In this document: positions 43,329 through 51,917 of the stretch, piece by piece
Numbering within the stretch: the stretch's first letter is position 1
Layout of the letters: the number at the start of each line of letters is the position of its first letter
Source: Oligoflexia bacterium
GTDB lineage: Bacteria; Bdellovibrionota; Bdellovibrionia; JABDDW01
DNA: 64,000 nucleotides
NCBI GenBank assembly: GCA_020847095.1
Contig: JADLCR010000072.1
Location: 1 to 64,000 of the forward strand
Reading direction: 5' to 3'
Notes under the pieces: generated by a model
What the model was told of the DNA's origin: nothing
The model's database searches: none
What the model saw: the letters and a program-made list of their open reading frames with translations, nothing else
Translations under genes and position numbers: made by a program

Positions 43329-43837
43329 TGATGGGACTCCCTCAGATCGATAACAAGCCGCGCGGGAGTGCCGATGCTAGGAGGCAATTCAAAAACTTCA
43401 ACCTCTAAAGTGGAGCGAGCCTGCAAAACCAATGCGGTATCGTCATCGTCTTTGGAATTGACGAAGACCACCGACTTAATCAACCGACTCCCTTTCAAAT
43501 GCCTAAGAAGTTGAGCACGGGCCTGATCGGTAAGTCGAGTTTCCTGTAGGTCAATCGATATGGTCTTCGATCGATCCGAGTGACTGACCTGAAAAAAACC
43601 AGGCCTCAGGGTGTTGTTCTCGTCCGAACCGTAATCAAAAACAAGACGCTCGTCCCAAGTGCGCTTTTGCCGGCTATGCCGAATTGAAATAATTTTGAGA
43701 GCCTTTTGAACGAATCCTCCGGCAAAAATGCCATCAGATTGGTACTTTCCCGTCTTATCTGTACCAGCCTTTTGAACTTCAATCGAACCAATCGCCAAGG
43801 CCGGCGCTAAACAAAATATGATAAGTAATCGTTTCAT
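43325..43837 (-). CDS. Small exported protein with a weak AMIN-like C-terminus
   Basis: The 170-aa product has a signal peptide (about 1-17, ending LAIGS). The mature region has RLVFDYGSDE, SKTISIDLQET and RLIKSVVFVN strands, and ends TPARLVIDLRE, which recalls the final strand of AMIN domains (peptidoglycan or pilus-secretin binding). The match is too weak to be sure. It is translationally coupled on both sides: ATGA overlap with the large lipoprotein gene upstream and with the barrel gene downstream. All three products should act together in the envelope. Confidence 0.72.
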   Translation of the reverse strand: MKRLLIIFCLAPALAIGSIEVQKAGTDKTGKYQSDGIFAGGFVQKALKIISIRHSRQKRTWDERLVFDYGSDENNTLRPGFFQVSHSDRSKTISIDLQETRLTDQARAQLLRHLKGSRLIKSVVFVNSKDDDDTALVLQARSTLEVEVFELPPSIGTPARLVIDLRESHQ

Positions 43838-46800
43838 TGTTCCAGGTTGCTTACTAAGCCTTGTGTTCCGGCTTTAAGATTATCAAATAAGAAATGAAGG
43901 GCTTCGTCAATATGACCCTTCTTAACTTCTTGAACCACAATAGCGAGTATCTTGGAAATGTCTTCTTTCCCTGCCAGTGTCCGAGACAGTTTCACCAAAG
44001 TCTCACGATGAGTTGGATTGAGCATGATCTCAGATAGTCCGTCTTCGAAGCCTAAGCTTTCAGTACCCATGGTGGCCAAGCTTGATTGAATGAGCTCAAC
44101 AGGGCTAAAGGCTTCAACCCGAGGGTCTTGTTTAAACTGTTTGAAGCGGTCGATCCATCCCTGAAAATCAGAAGTTTTTGAATTATAAGAATGAGAAACA
44201 ACGCTCATGGCATATGGAAGAGCAAAATCTCCGCGAGTGGTCTTGGCTTCAAATATGATTTGGCTCAATGCTCTCAGCCGCTCCCAATCGCCGTCAGACG
44301 ACTGCCAAAGCCGCGAGCCCAATCTCATTAACCGACCGTCACTATTCACCATGTCTTCCATTAAAAAATCCAGACAGGCATCAAAGACGGCAGGCTTAGA
44401 GATGACCAGCGGTAAACCCTGAAGTAGCGCGGTCATTGTGCCGCGCGTGCGACTCGCATTAATGAACAGATGAAACAAGGTATCCTTGAAGGAATCATAT
44501 TTGGTCAGATCGGTTTCGTATAGTTGACGAATCCGCAACAGCATCTGCTCCAAAGGACTTATTCCTGAACCCTGCACCTTTGTTGTAAAAGCGTCAATGA
44601 CCGCCTTTAGTGGTTCGATATCTTGAGGTTGAATTTGATGCACGAGCGATTTAAATCCTTGAACAGCCACTTCAAGCTGACCTGATTGCAGCAGATGGGG
44701 AACGGCCAATGAAAGGGCGTCAAAGAGCCCTATAAGATTGGCTCGATTAAGAGATCCCATGTGGTTATTAACAGGATCATCTTTGTCACGAAACTGAGCG
44801 GGAGTTGCGTTATAGAGGGCGCGATAGACCCTTTGAAATATTCTCAAATTGCCGTTATCAGCCCATTCTTGCAGAGCTGGAAAGTTCTCGCGCATGTTAC
44901 GAAGATAAAAACTGCGTCTTTTGTCAATACCGTGAACGCTGATACCCAGATCCAATTTTTCTTTCTGTTTCTTCATTTCTGAAGACAAATCGTTAGCTTT
45001 AACAATGGCTAATTGGAAATCCGTTCCCACGTGGTTAATAAAACCAACCGGAATATCAATATCAGAAACTTGCACGAGCGCTTCGAGCTGATCTAGTTGA
45101 GTTTGAATTCTCATGATGCGGTTGAGTTCGCGGTCATAATTATTAACAAGGCGATGATCGTTCACTGCGTTTGTCAGCACTTTTACGATATCAAAGTTTT
45201 TTGTGATGTCTTGAAGGGCGGAGATCATTTCTTTTAAATCCGTTGTTCGAAGGGACTCGCGCGCAGAAAGATAGATATGTTCAATCCATTGCGCCTTAGT
45301 CAATCGCGCAAACAAACCGTTTTGATGATACCAATCATCGGTTCGCTCTTCGAAATCGGTTCTTAGTTTCTGGTAGCTCGACTCAATTTGGGCACTGGTC
45401 CATTTAGGGTTAAACTCTTTAATTTTTCGTTTGATGGCGTCGGGGTCTCGCACCTTCAGTTTGAATTGGGTGTCTGATTTAAAAACGGGCTTCGACTCTT
45501 TGGTCACTAAATCTAAACTCAGGCTAAGACTGTCATGCAAAGTCCCAACTCTGAGAAACTGACCCAAAAATTCAAAAGTTTGGCTTAGCTCAGGAAGTTC
45601 AAAACCCGCTCCTAGAAATCGATCCATGGTGTACGGCAATTGATAACCGGGCTCGCCTGAAATCACCAAAAGCTGCAAAAGCGACTCAAGCTGTCCCGAT
45701 CTGAAGAGGCGCTCGATTTGATTGAGCCCGCCGAGAATTGTTGGCGAGGTGACGAGCAACGCTCGCAAGAGATCAGCTGTTTGAGGTAACAGTCCATCAG
45801 CCTTTAAATGCTCCGCGATGAGCGCAGCCGCCGGCACCGATCCGTCGGCATCTAAGCATCGAAGCCCTTTATACAACTGATCCCCGCTGACGTCGTAGAG
45901 ACTGCCGTTGAGAGAAGCACAATCTTGATATGATCCCGACGGAACTTGCGGCGCGTAGGGCCTGTAGTTGGCCATGACCTGTTCGGCGGTTTGTGTAGGG
46001 GGCATATAAATAACCGGTGGCTGGGGATCGGGAGTGAGGCCCGGACCTTGACTGTTTTTAAAAAGCTCTACCAAAAATCGTAAAAGTCTTTCAAGTTGGC
46101 CGTTTCCTGAAATGGTGCCCGTAAATTCGAGCGCTTTAAAGAATTTGGGATTTCTTGAAAGCTTTAACATGATGGGGCCAATTTTATCGATGAGCGCTTT
46201 GTCGCCCAGAATACCGATCAGCGCATCTTGAACCGGCCGCTCACGAGAAAGCGAAGTGCTTCTGGCCGCAATCGCGAGCAGGTCACCAAGACCGCCCCGG
46301 CTGTCACCAAACGATTTCCTTAAATTCGAAATAAACAGCTCAACGTCTTTTCTTTTCTCTGAGTCGGGCTTGAAGATCTTTTGGCCCACTTCCATAAATC
46401 GCGTGGTGTGGCCATCTGGAAATGGATGGTCAGCCAGTGCGCCCTTAAACGCCCGTGAAGCGTCATCCAGTCCTGGAGCATTCGCCAACTCCAAACCAAG
46501 TTCCACGAAGGATTGTCTCTGGGAAGGCATCTGCGCCAATGTTGTTAAGACAACCGAACGACTGGGCTGGGGAACATTTCGCTTGATCCAATCGGTTAAT
46601 TCGGACCCGCGAATGTCATTAGCTACAAAGAAATTAAGCGCCTTCATGAGGTGATCAAAATCTGATTCCTTAAGGTCTTCCGAGAAAACTTCTAGCAAGA
46701 AGGAAAACCCACTTCTCATGGCGACATCGCGAAGAAATGGCGAGAGTTGAACAAGATAATCGGATTTCATTGATTGAGCGAGCTCTTCGTAACGATGGCT

Positions 46801-47916
46801 GTGGAGTAAGTAGCGAAGTGCTGCCAACACGCCCCCTCCGTACCCATCAACGACCGCTTCAGTGAGGAAGCTCGTATTTCTTAGTAAGTCCGGATGGTAA
46901 TTGCAGGATTCGCGGCTCATCGCCAAAAGCACAGGTACCGTCTTTAACAAAAAGCGATCCGACTCGGCCTTCGAGGCAAAACTTGAAGCCTCTCCGGCCA
47001 CAAACTTGAGAATATTATCTGCATATCTAAATTGAGATTGATTCCCGTAACATTGCAATGGGCGATCGGTTCCGTTCACCACTTGTCGCATGCGTTCGAC
47101 GCGACTCACTCCCTGGCTAAAACCTATCGAGAAGTAAGACATGACTTCGGCCAAATGCCTGACGTCTTCGGCACTAATGCGCTTAAAGCTGCGGCCCATT
47201 TGCGGGTCCGACATATGGGCCAAAACCTTATGAAAGGCTTGATCCTGAAAACTTCTCATCAAGGTGTCCGAAAAAAGATTGGCCATTTGCGAATTCGTTA
47301 ATCCACCTTGGGGAATATCGACAGCCATGAGGTAGGCCAGGATCTGAGCTCTAATGCCGCCAAACGTATTTGCGCTTGAAATCAGTGCCGATGTGAACAA
47401 GTCGCGCTGCATGAGTTCGAGCAAGAAATCGCTAAACTTTTGAGCCTTCGGATCGATTTGCCCGGGTCGGGCTGGGTCTTCAAAAAAGTTTTGCAGAAGT
47501 GGCAGAGCCGCTTGGATCACATTGTTTTCAAGGACAACTTGAAGGTCTTTGTAAAAAGGCTTTAGCCAACCCTGCTTGTCAATGCGATCCACAAGATCGA
47601 GGGTCTTGTTAAGACGATGGCCCTCGGTATTGATATGTTTGTTATAGATCATCAGAAATTGGTTGAGCTCTTCGGTATCGATATCGTCAAGAAAGTCTTT
47701 ATAAGGTTGAAGCGCCCCAGTCTGCACGTTTAAGCAATTGACCAGGCCTCTCACGTTGTTAGCATCCAAATAGCGAAGATTGAGCTGGGCGTTTCGACAC
47801 CCTTCGACGTTAATGGGGCGAATTGGTGAATCAAGCGAAGGAGGAACCGGCGTAGGAGAGCAGCCAGCGGAAAGCACACAAAGTCCAATGACCAACTTCC
47901 CTGTTAGCCTGAGCAC
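43834..47916 (-). CDS. Giant helical-repeat lipoprotein (1360 aa) of unknown function
   Basis: The start is GTG at 47916 with GGGGG six bases upstream. A lipoprotein signal follows, ending SAGC. The whole protein is helical and looks like an alpha-solenoid, without cofactors or catalytic motifs that I can see. A cysteine pair at C40 and C61 (CRNAQLN...VNCL) is mirrored at C666 and C687 (CASLNGS...LRCL) with the same 21-residue spacing and shared leucines. This points to an ancestral duplication of two roughly 630-residue halves. A Pro-rich linker (TPDPQPPVIYMPP) precedes the second half. I do not recognise a family. It heads a coupled three-gene operon with a small exported protein and a barrel, so it is probably the periplasmic scaffold of an outer-membrane complex. 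Confidence 0.85.
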   Translation of the reverse strand: MLRLTGKLVIGLCVLSAGCSPTPVPPSLDSPIRPINVEGCRNAQLNLRYLDANNVRGLVNCLNVQTGALQPYKDFLDDIDTEELNQFLMIYNKHINTEGHRLNKTLDLVDRIDKQGWLKPFYKDLQVVLENNVIQAALPLLQNFFEDPARPGQIDPKAQKFSDFLLELMQRDLFTSALISSANTFGGIRAQILAYLMAVDIPQGGLTNSQMANLFSDTLMRSFQDQAFHKVLAHMSDPQMGRSFKRISAEDVRHLAEVMSYFSIGFSQGVSRVERMRQVVNGTDRPLQCYGNQSQFRYADNILKFVAGEASSFASKAESDRFLLKTVPVLLAMSRESCNYHPDLLRNTSFLTEAVVDGYGGGVLAALRYLLHSHRYEELAQSMKSDYLVQLSPFLRDVAMRSGFSFLLEVFSEDLKESDFDHLMKALNFFVANDIRGSELTDWIKRNVPQPSRSVVLTTLAQMPSQRQSFVELGLELANAPGLDDASRAFKGALADHPFPDGHTTRFMEVGQKIFKPDSEKRKDVELFISNLRKSFGDSRGGLGDLLAIAARSTSLSRERPVQDALIGILGDKALIDKIGPIMLKLSRNPKFFKALEFTGTISGNGQLERLLRFLVELFKNSQGPGLTPDPQPPVIYMPPTQTAEQVMANYRPYAPQVPSGSYQDCASLNGSLYDVSGDQLYKGLRCLDADGSVPAAALIAEHLKADGLLPQTADLLRALLVTSPTILGGLNQIERLFRSGQLESLLQLLVISGEPGYQLPYTMDRFLGAGFELPELSQTFEFLGQFLRVGTLHDSLSLSLDLVTKESKPVFKSDTQFKLKVRDPDAIKRKIKEFNPKWTSAQIESSYQKLRTDFEERTDDWYHQNGLFARLTKAQWIEHIYLSARESLRTTDLKEMISALQDITKNFDIVKVLTNAVNDHRLVNNYDRELNRIMRIQTQLDQLEALVQVSDIDIPVGFINHVGTDFQLAIVKANDLSSEMKKQKEKLDLGISVHGIDKRRSFYLRNMRENFPALQEWADNGNLRIFQRVYRALYNATPAQFRDKDDPVNNHMGSLNRANLIGLFDALSLAVPHLLQSGQLEVAVQGFKSLVHQIQPQDIEPLKAVIDAFTTKVQGSGISPLEQMLLRIRQLYETDLTKYDSFKDTLFHLFINASRTRGTMTALLQGLPLVISKPAVFDACLDFLMEDMVNSDGRLMRLGSRLWQSSDGDWERLRALSQIIFEAKTTRGDFALPYAMSVVSHSYNSKTSDFQGWIDRFKQFKQDPRVEAFSPVELIQSSLATMGTESLGFEDGLSEIMLNPTHRETLVKLSRTLAGKEDISKILAIVVQEVKKGHIDEALHFLFDNLKAGTQGLVSNLEQ

Positions 47917-48122
47917 TCGTTCCCCCTAGAAAGCCTGTCTGCCTTCGTTGAGCGCTAAACTCACCCTCATAACAATAGTTTAACAATGTTTTGGGGCCTT
48001 CAAAGGTAATTCGACGATACACTAGGACTTTTGTCCGGCAACCGGCCCTAAAAAATAACGCAAAACGTTAGTCCTTAGTAAAGACAGTTGATTGCGGTCT
48101 GGGACCTTTGTATTGTGGAGCC

Positions 48123-48989
48123 ATGCCAAAATTTCCCAAGAACATTGGAATTGTTTATCGAATTCGCTCAGAGCGAGCCAAGGAGTACGCCAAAGAAGTG
48201 GCTGAATGGCTCCATCATCGAAAACTAAACGTCTTTTCGCCAGCTGACTTACCGTCTCTTCCGCTCGCCACAAAAATGACGAGCCCAAAGCAAGCTCAAA
48301 AGCTAGACTTGGTCATAGTCCTTGGTGGAGACGGTACTTTTTTATCAGCCGTGCGCATGCTTCAAGCTCAAAGCGTTCCCATTTTGGGCGTTCACCTCGG
48401 ACATTTGGGTTTTCTAACCGAGAATAAAGCGGACGAATTGTTCGACGTTCTCAAACTCGCGCTCAAGAATAAAATTCCCGCATCAAAGCGCGCCACGTTT
48501 ATGGCTAAAGTCATTCGGAAATCTGGAAAGAAAGTTCAATTCCTTGCCCTTAACGATATCGTTGTGGAGCGGGGCCCAAATGCTCACTTGATCGATCTCT
48601 CGGTTTACTATCGCAATTGTCTGGTCAGCACGGTTAAAGCCGACGGAGTCATTGTAGCCACACCAACCGGTTCCACAGCTTATTGCTTAGCCGCCGGTGG
48701 CCCCATCGTTCATCCCGAAGTTCCGGCAATGACGATCACGCCCATTTGTCCGCACACGCTCACCAATAGACCGATTATTTTGCCCGATGATCAGCCGCTA
48801 AGATTAAAGTTGATCGAAAACCAAGGTAATGCCGTCATTATGGTTGATGGCCAAAAATGTGCGGAACTTTCACCAAGTGATGAACTCATAATAACTAAGT
48901 CGCAAAAACCCACACTTGTCCTCTCACTACCCCAGAGAAACTACTTCGAAGTGTTGAGAGCTAAGTTGCGCTTTGGAGAGCGCCACTAA
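48123..48989 (+). CDS. nadK: NAD kinase
   Basis: NadK makes NADP from NAD and ATP. The 288-aa protein has the diagnostic GGDGTFLSAVRM, LGHLGFLTE, the DGVIVATPTGSTAYCLAAGGPIV block, and a C-terminal SPSDELIITKS. I place the start at the ATG at 48123, which has GGAG four bases upstream; a TTG five codons earlier is less good. recN follows 25 bases downstream, a common arrangement in bacteria. The 206-base region upstream, shared with the divergent giant lipoprotein gene, must hold the promoters of both; I see only weak matches (TTGAAG with AACTAT for the minus strand). Confidence 0.95.
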   Translation: MPKFPKNIGIVYRIRSERAKEYAKEVAEWLHHRKLNVFSPADLPSLPLATKMTSPKQAQKLDLVIVLGGDGTFLSAVRMLQAQSVPILGVHLGHLGFLTENKADELFDVLKLALKNKIPASKRATFMAKVIRKSGKKVQFLALNDIVVERGPNAHLIDLSVYYRNCLVSTVKADGVIVATPTGSTAYCLAAGGPIVHPEVPAMTITPICPHTLTNRPIILPDDQPLRLKLIENQGNAVIMVDGQKCAELSPSDELIITKSQKPTLVLSLPQRNYFEVLRAKLRFGERH

Positions 48990-49014
48990 ATAGTTTTTTA
49001 TTAAAGGGGGAACC

Positions 49015-50703
49015 ATGCTACTCGACCTGAAAGTCACAAATTTTGCCGTCATTGACAGCATGCGAGTGAATTTCCTCAGGCCCGGCCTTAACGTCCTCAC
49101 TGGCGAAACAGGCGCCGGAAAAAGCGTTTTGCTTAAATCACTCGGCTTACTGCTCGGCGGGAAAGCACAACCTGATCTCATTCGAGCGGGACAAGATCAA
49201 GCCGTTATCGAAGGTGCCTTTGATTTAACTGAACGGTCCGATATTCGTCGTGAATTAGAAAACTTGGGCATGGATTCAGGCGAACCTATTATGGTCATAC
49301 AAAGAATTGTCAGTCGAACGGGGCGCCATCGCATCTCCATCAATGGACACTTGGCGACGCTTAATATTCTCGAATCACTTACAAGCCAGCTCATTGAGAT
49401 CACGGGTCAGCATGAACATCATTCACTCACGCGATCGCAAGTACAGCTTACCCTTTTGGATGTATTTTCAAAATCCATGGCCTCTCGACAAGATTATGAA
49501 AGTTTGTTTGGAAAGCTGAAGATTCTAGAAGAAGAACGGCTCCGGATCGAGTCGACATCTTCACAGCGCGCCGGCCAGATCGACTTTTTAACTTTTCAGA
49601 TACAAGAAATTGACCAATTTAGCCCTGGAATTGAAGACGAAACTGAACTTCACCAGAAGTACCAAAAAGCCCGATCGGCAACGAAGCTTCAAGGCTTTGC
49701 CGAAATGGCTGAAGCAAATCTTTATTCCGGAGAGGCTAACCTGACTGGGATTCTAACCAACTTGATTAGAGAGGGCGAGCCACTATCAGAGCTGGAACCT
49801 AAATTTCGCCCAGTCATTCAAAACCTGAGATCATGTTTGGCAATGGCCGAAGATGCTTCGTTTGAATTGCGTGACTACTTAAAGTCCGCCGGAGAAAATG
49901 AATTGGATATTGGTCGTCTCGAAGAACGCATTACGAGCCTTCGCCGCCTGCAAAGAAAGTTTGGAGAAAGTGTCGAGTCAATTATTCAAAAGAGGCGAGA
50001 CCTCGAGGCCGAGCTCGCGGATTTGAAGCGGGCCGACGAACGATTGGCCGAAATTTTTGTCGAAATTCGTCAAACTCAAAAATCCCTTTTGGAAGTCGGC
50101 CGAAAATTGACCTCGCTGAGACAAGTGGGGGCTAAAAAGCTCGCTCTAGGAATTAACAAGCAGCTACAAGACCTCAACATGAAAGGCGTGAGTTTTGAGC
50201 TTCAGATGAATACTCATGACACCCCAATGCCTCATGGACTAGATGAAGTAAGCTTTTGCATCCGGTCGCCGGGACAAAATCTACCGCTTCCAGTGGCCCG
50301 GTACGCTTCGGGCGGAGAACTGTCACGCATCATGTTAGCGATCAAAAATGTGGTATCCAATCACGAAGTCCCCATGACCTATCTGTTTGACGAAGTCGAT
50401 ACGGGCGTTAGCGGTCCGACAGCTGAGAAAGTGGGAAAGAAGCTCCGCGATATCGGAGGCAGAAATCAGGTGGTTTGCATTACCCACCTCCCCCAGGTCG
50501 CCGCTTTTGCCGATGCCCACTTCCTGATTTCAAAAACAGTCACCAAAGGGCTTGTTAAGAGTGACGTTCGCGAGCTCACCGCAGAAGAGCGGGCCCAGGA
50601 ATTAGGGCGACTGATCAGCGGCGAACAAACCACCAAAGCCGGGCTCATGCATGCCAAAGAGATGCTCAAGCAATCCCGACGACCAAAAAATTCTAGAATT
50701 TAG
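49015..50703 (+). CDS. recN: DNA repair protein RecN
   Basis: RecN is an SMC-like ATPase that acts early at double-strand breaks. The 562-aa protein has the N-terminal Walker A LTGETGAGKSVLL, TGQHEHHSLT, a central coiled coil (~150-370), the RYASGGELSRIMLAIK signature and Walker B YLFDEVDTGVSG, then VVCITHLPQVAAFAD. Order and length are normal. GGGGG lies six bases before the ATG. It follows nadK on the same transcript. No LexA box is evident upstream by eye. addA and addB in the same window would act on the same lesions. Confidence 0.96.
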   Translation: MLLDLKVTNFAVIDSMRVNFLRPGLNVLTGETGAGKSVLLKSLGLLLGGKAQPDLIRAGQDQAVIEGAFDLTERSDIRRELENLGMDSGEPIMVIQRIVSRTGRHRISINGHLATLNILESLTSQLIEITGQHEHHSLTRSQVQLTLLDVFSKSMASRQDYESLFGKLKILEEERLRIESTSSQRAGQIDFLTFQIQEIDQFSPGIEDETELHQKYQKARSATKLQGFAEMAEANLYSGEANLTGILTNLIREGEPLSELEPKFRPVIQNLRSCLAMAEDASFELRDYLKSAGENELDIGRLEERITSLRRLQRKFGESVESIIQKRRDLEAELADLKRADERLAEIFVEIRQTQKSLLEVGRKLTSLRQVGAKKLALGINKQLQDLNMKGVSFELQMNTHDTPMPHGLDEVSFCIRSPGQNLPLPVARYASGGELSRIMLAIKNVVSNHEVPMTYLFDEVDTGVSGPTAEKVGKKLRDIGGRNQVVCITHLPQVAAFADAHFLISKTVTKGLVKSDVRELTAEERAQELGRLISGEQTTKAGLMHAKEMLKQSRRPKNSRI

Positions 50704-50776
50704 ATCGCAAATTAATAGATTTTTGAAATTCAGTAAGATACAAGTCCCCTCTTATTTCTTTAAGAAGGAGTGGTGG

Positions 50777-51160
50777 ATGAAATTTATTTTGGCTGTTTTT
50801 GTCACTTTGGTTTCTGCAGTGGGCTTTGCTAAATGTCCATTGAGCTCAAAAGATGTAACAGGCACCATGTATTTCGTTGGTTTGAATCAAAGCGAATCGG
50901 CAATACAAAACTACTTAAACCGTTGCAACCGAACTGAAATCCGAAATCTTTGGGACTCGGTCAGGAAAGCCAATAAAAAGATGCGCCAAGAAGCTGCGGT
51001 TCTTCACTTTCAAGGCCGCCTTTTGCCCATTGAAAACACTTTGGAGTCAGCGGTAGCCACAAGGCAGATTGCGATGGGGCAAGTGGCCGAATACGTGCTA
51101 GAAAAAGAATTCTATTCGCGCCCTCATCACCATTTTTCTTACAAAGGTAAGGGCTTCTAG
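50777..51160 (+). CDS. Small exported protein of unknown function
   Basis: The start at 50777 has AAGGAG six bases upstream and opens into a signal peptide (MKFILAVFVTLVSAVGFAK). The longer frame from 50651 overlaps recN and would bury the signal. The 127-aa product has about 108 mature residues that are helical and basic, with a cysteine pair (KCPLSSKD, NRCNRTE) and a His-rich end (RPHHHFSYKGKGF). I do not recognise a family. It follows recN by 73 bases. A hairpin at 51170-51197 probably ends its transcript. Confidence 0.7.
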   Translation: MKFILAVFVTLVSAVGFAKCPLSSKDVTGTMYFVGLNQSESAIQNYLNRCNRTEIRNLWDSVRKANKKMRQEAAVLHFQGRLLPIENTLESAVATRQIAMGQVAEYVLEKEFYSRPHHHFSYKGKGF

Positions 51161-51163
51161 GTT

Positions 51164-51910
51164 TTATTTAACTGGGTCAGGGTGCTGACCCAGTTTTACA
51201 ACTCCCCATTGGCCGAGAGAGTTTATCGCCAGGTAACGCGGACCTTCAAACCAAGATCCCAGGTTGATATAGATACCTTTTTTTGTACCCTCACCGACTT
51301 CACAAACGTCTGGCGTATGGGTGTGTCCCACAATGAGGAAATCATAACCTCGAGCCTTGAATAAACGATGAGAGTATTGGCGAAGAATTTCTTTTGAACG
51401 ATTTTCTAAGCTCGAAGTATAGTCGCGGCTTTTTTTGGAAGCCCCAATTCCGATGCCATTAACAAACCATGATGGTAAGATTGAAATGAGCCAAGTCATT
51501 ATTGGCGTTCTAAGAAGCCAACGTAGAAACAAATAGCCGCGGTCTTCACGATTAATCTCGTCGCCATGTTCACAACGAAGTACAAGGCCGTGATACTCAA
51601 TCCAACGCGGGCCCGGGCTAACCTGAAGCCCAACATGGTTTTGCCAAAAATCTGTTAAATGAATGTCGTGATTACCTTCAAAATAATACACCGGACATTG
51701 TTGAGAAAGTTGACCCAATGACTCTATGAGCGGGGAAAATTCTTTTTGCAAAGATTCTCCCGAGCCAAGCCACATGTCGAAGAGATCTCCCAAGATGACA
51801 AATAGATCCGCTTGAGTTTGGGCCTGACGAATTAAAGCTAAGATGGCCTCTCCTTGCGGAGAAGCCATCTTCGTTAAGTGCACATCACTGATAAAAAACG
51901 CTTTTTTCAA
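51164..51910 (-). CDS. lpxH: UDP-2,3-diacylglucosamine diphosphatase-like metallophosphoesterase
   Basis: The 248-aa protein has all calcineurin-like metal motifs in LpxH order: FISDVHL near residue 8, VILGDLFDMW, YFEGNHDIHL, CEHGDEINREDRGY and IVGHTHTPDV. LpxH cleaves UDP-diacylglucosamine to lipid X in lipid A synthesis at the inner membrane. The family also has look-alikes, so the symbol is probable, not certain. The only possible start is TTG at 51910, since TGA closes the frame two codons before it. There is no clear ribosome site, so it may depend on reinitiation after ftsZ, which ends seven bases upstream. Its last codons form the hairpin described at 51170. Confidence 0.82.
   Translation of the reverse strand: MKKAFFISDVHLTKMASPQGEAILALIRQAQTQADLFVILGDLFDMWLGSGESLQKEFSPLIESLGQLSQQCPVYYFEGNHDIHLTDFWQNHVGLQVSPGPRWIEYHGLVLRCEHGDEINREDRGYLFLRWLLRTPIMTWLISILPSWFVNGIGIGASKKSRDYTSSLENRSKEILRQYSHRLFKARGYDFLIVGHTHTPDVCEVGEGTKKGIYINLGSWFEGPRYLAINSLGQWGVVKLGQHPDPVK
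51170..51197 (+). terminator. Perfect 11-bp hairpin inside the lpxH 3' end, likely terminator for the convergent gene
   Basis: AACTGGGTCAG (51170-51180) pairs perfectly with CTGACCCAGTT (51185-51195) around a GGTG loop. Two further T bases follow. It starts ten bases after the stop of the exported-protein gene on the plus strand. The same DNA encodes the last residues of LpxH on the other strand (about KLGQHPDPV). The short T run makes termination strength uncertain. Confidence 0.6.
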
Positions 51911-51917
51911 ATCTCAA

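Noticed and set aside
47917..48122. AACAAT repeats and near-palindromes between the giant lipoprotein and nadK
   Set aside because: The repeats are short and AT-rich; promoter matches are weak and no convincing operator could be defined.
50651..50776. Extension of the small exported protein into recN
   Set aside because: It would bury the signal peptide; the ATG at 50777 has an ideal ribosome site.
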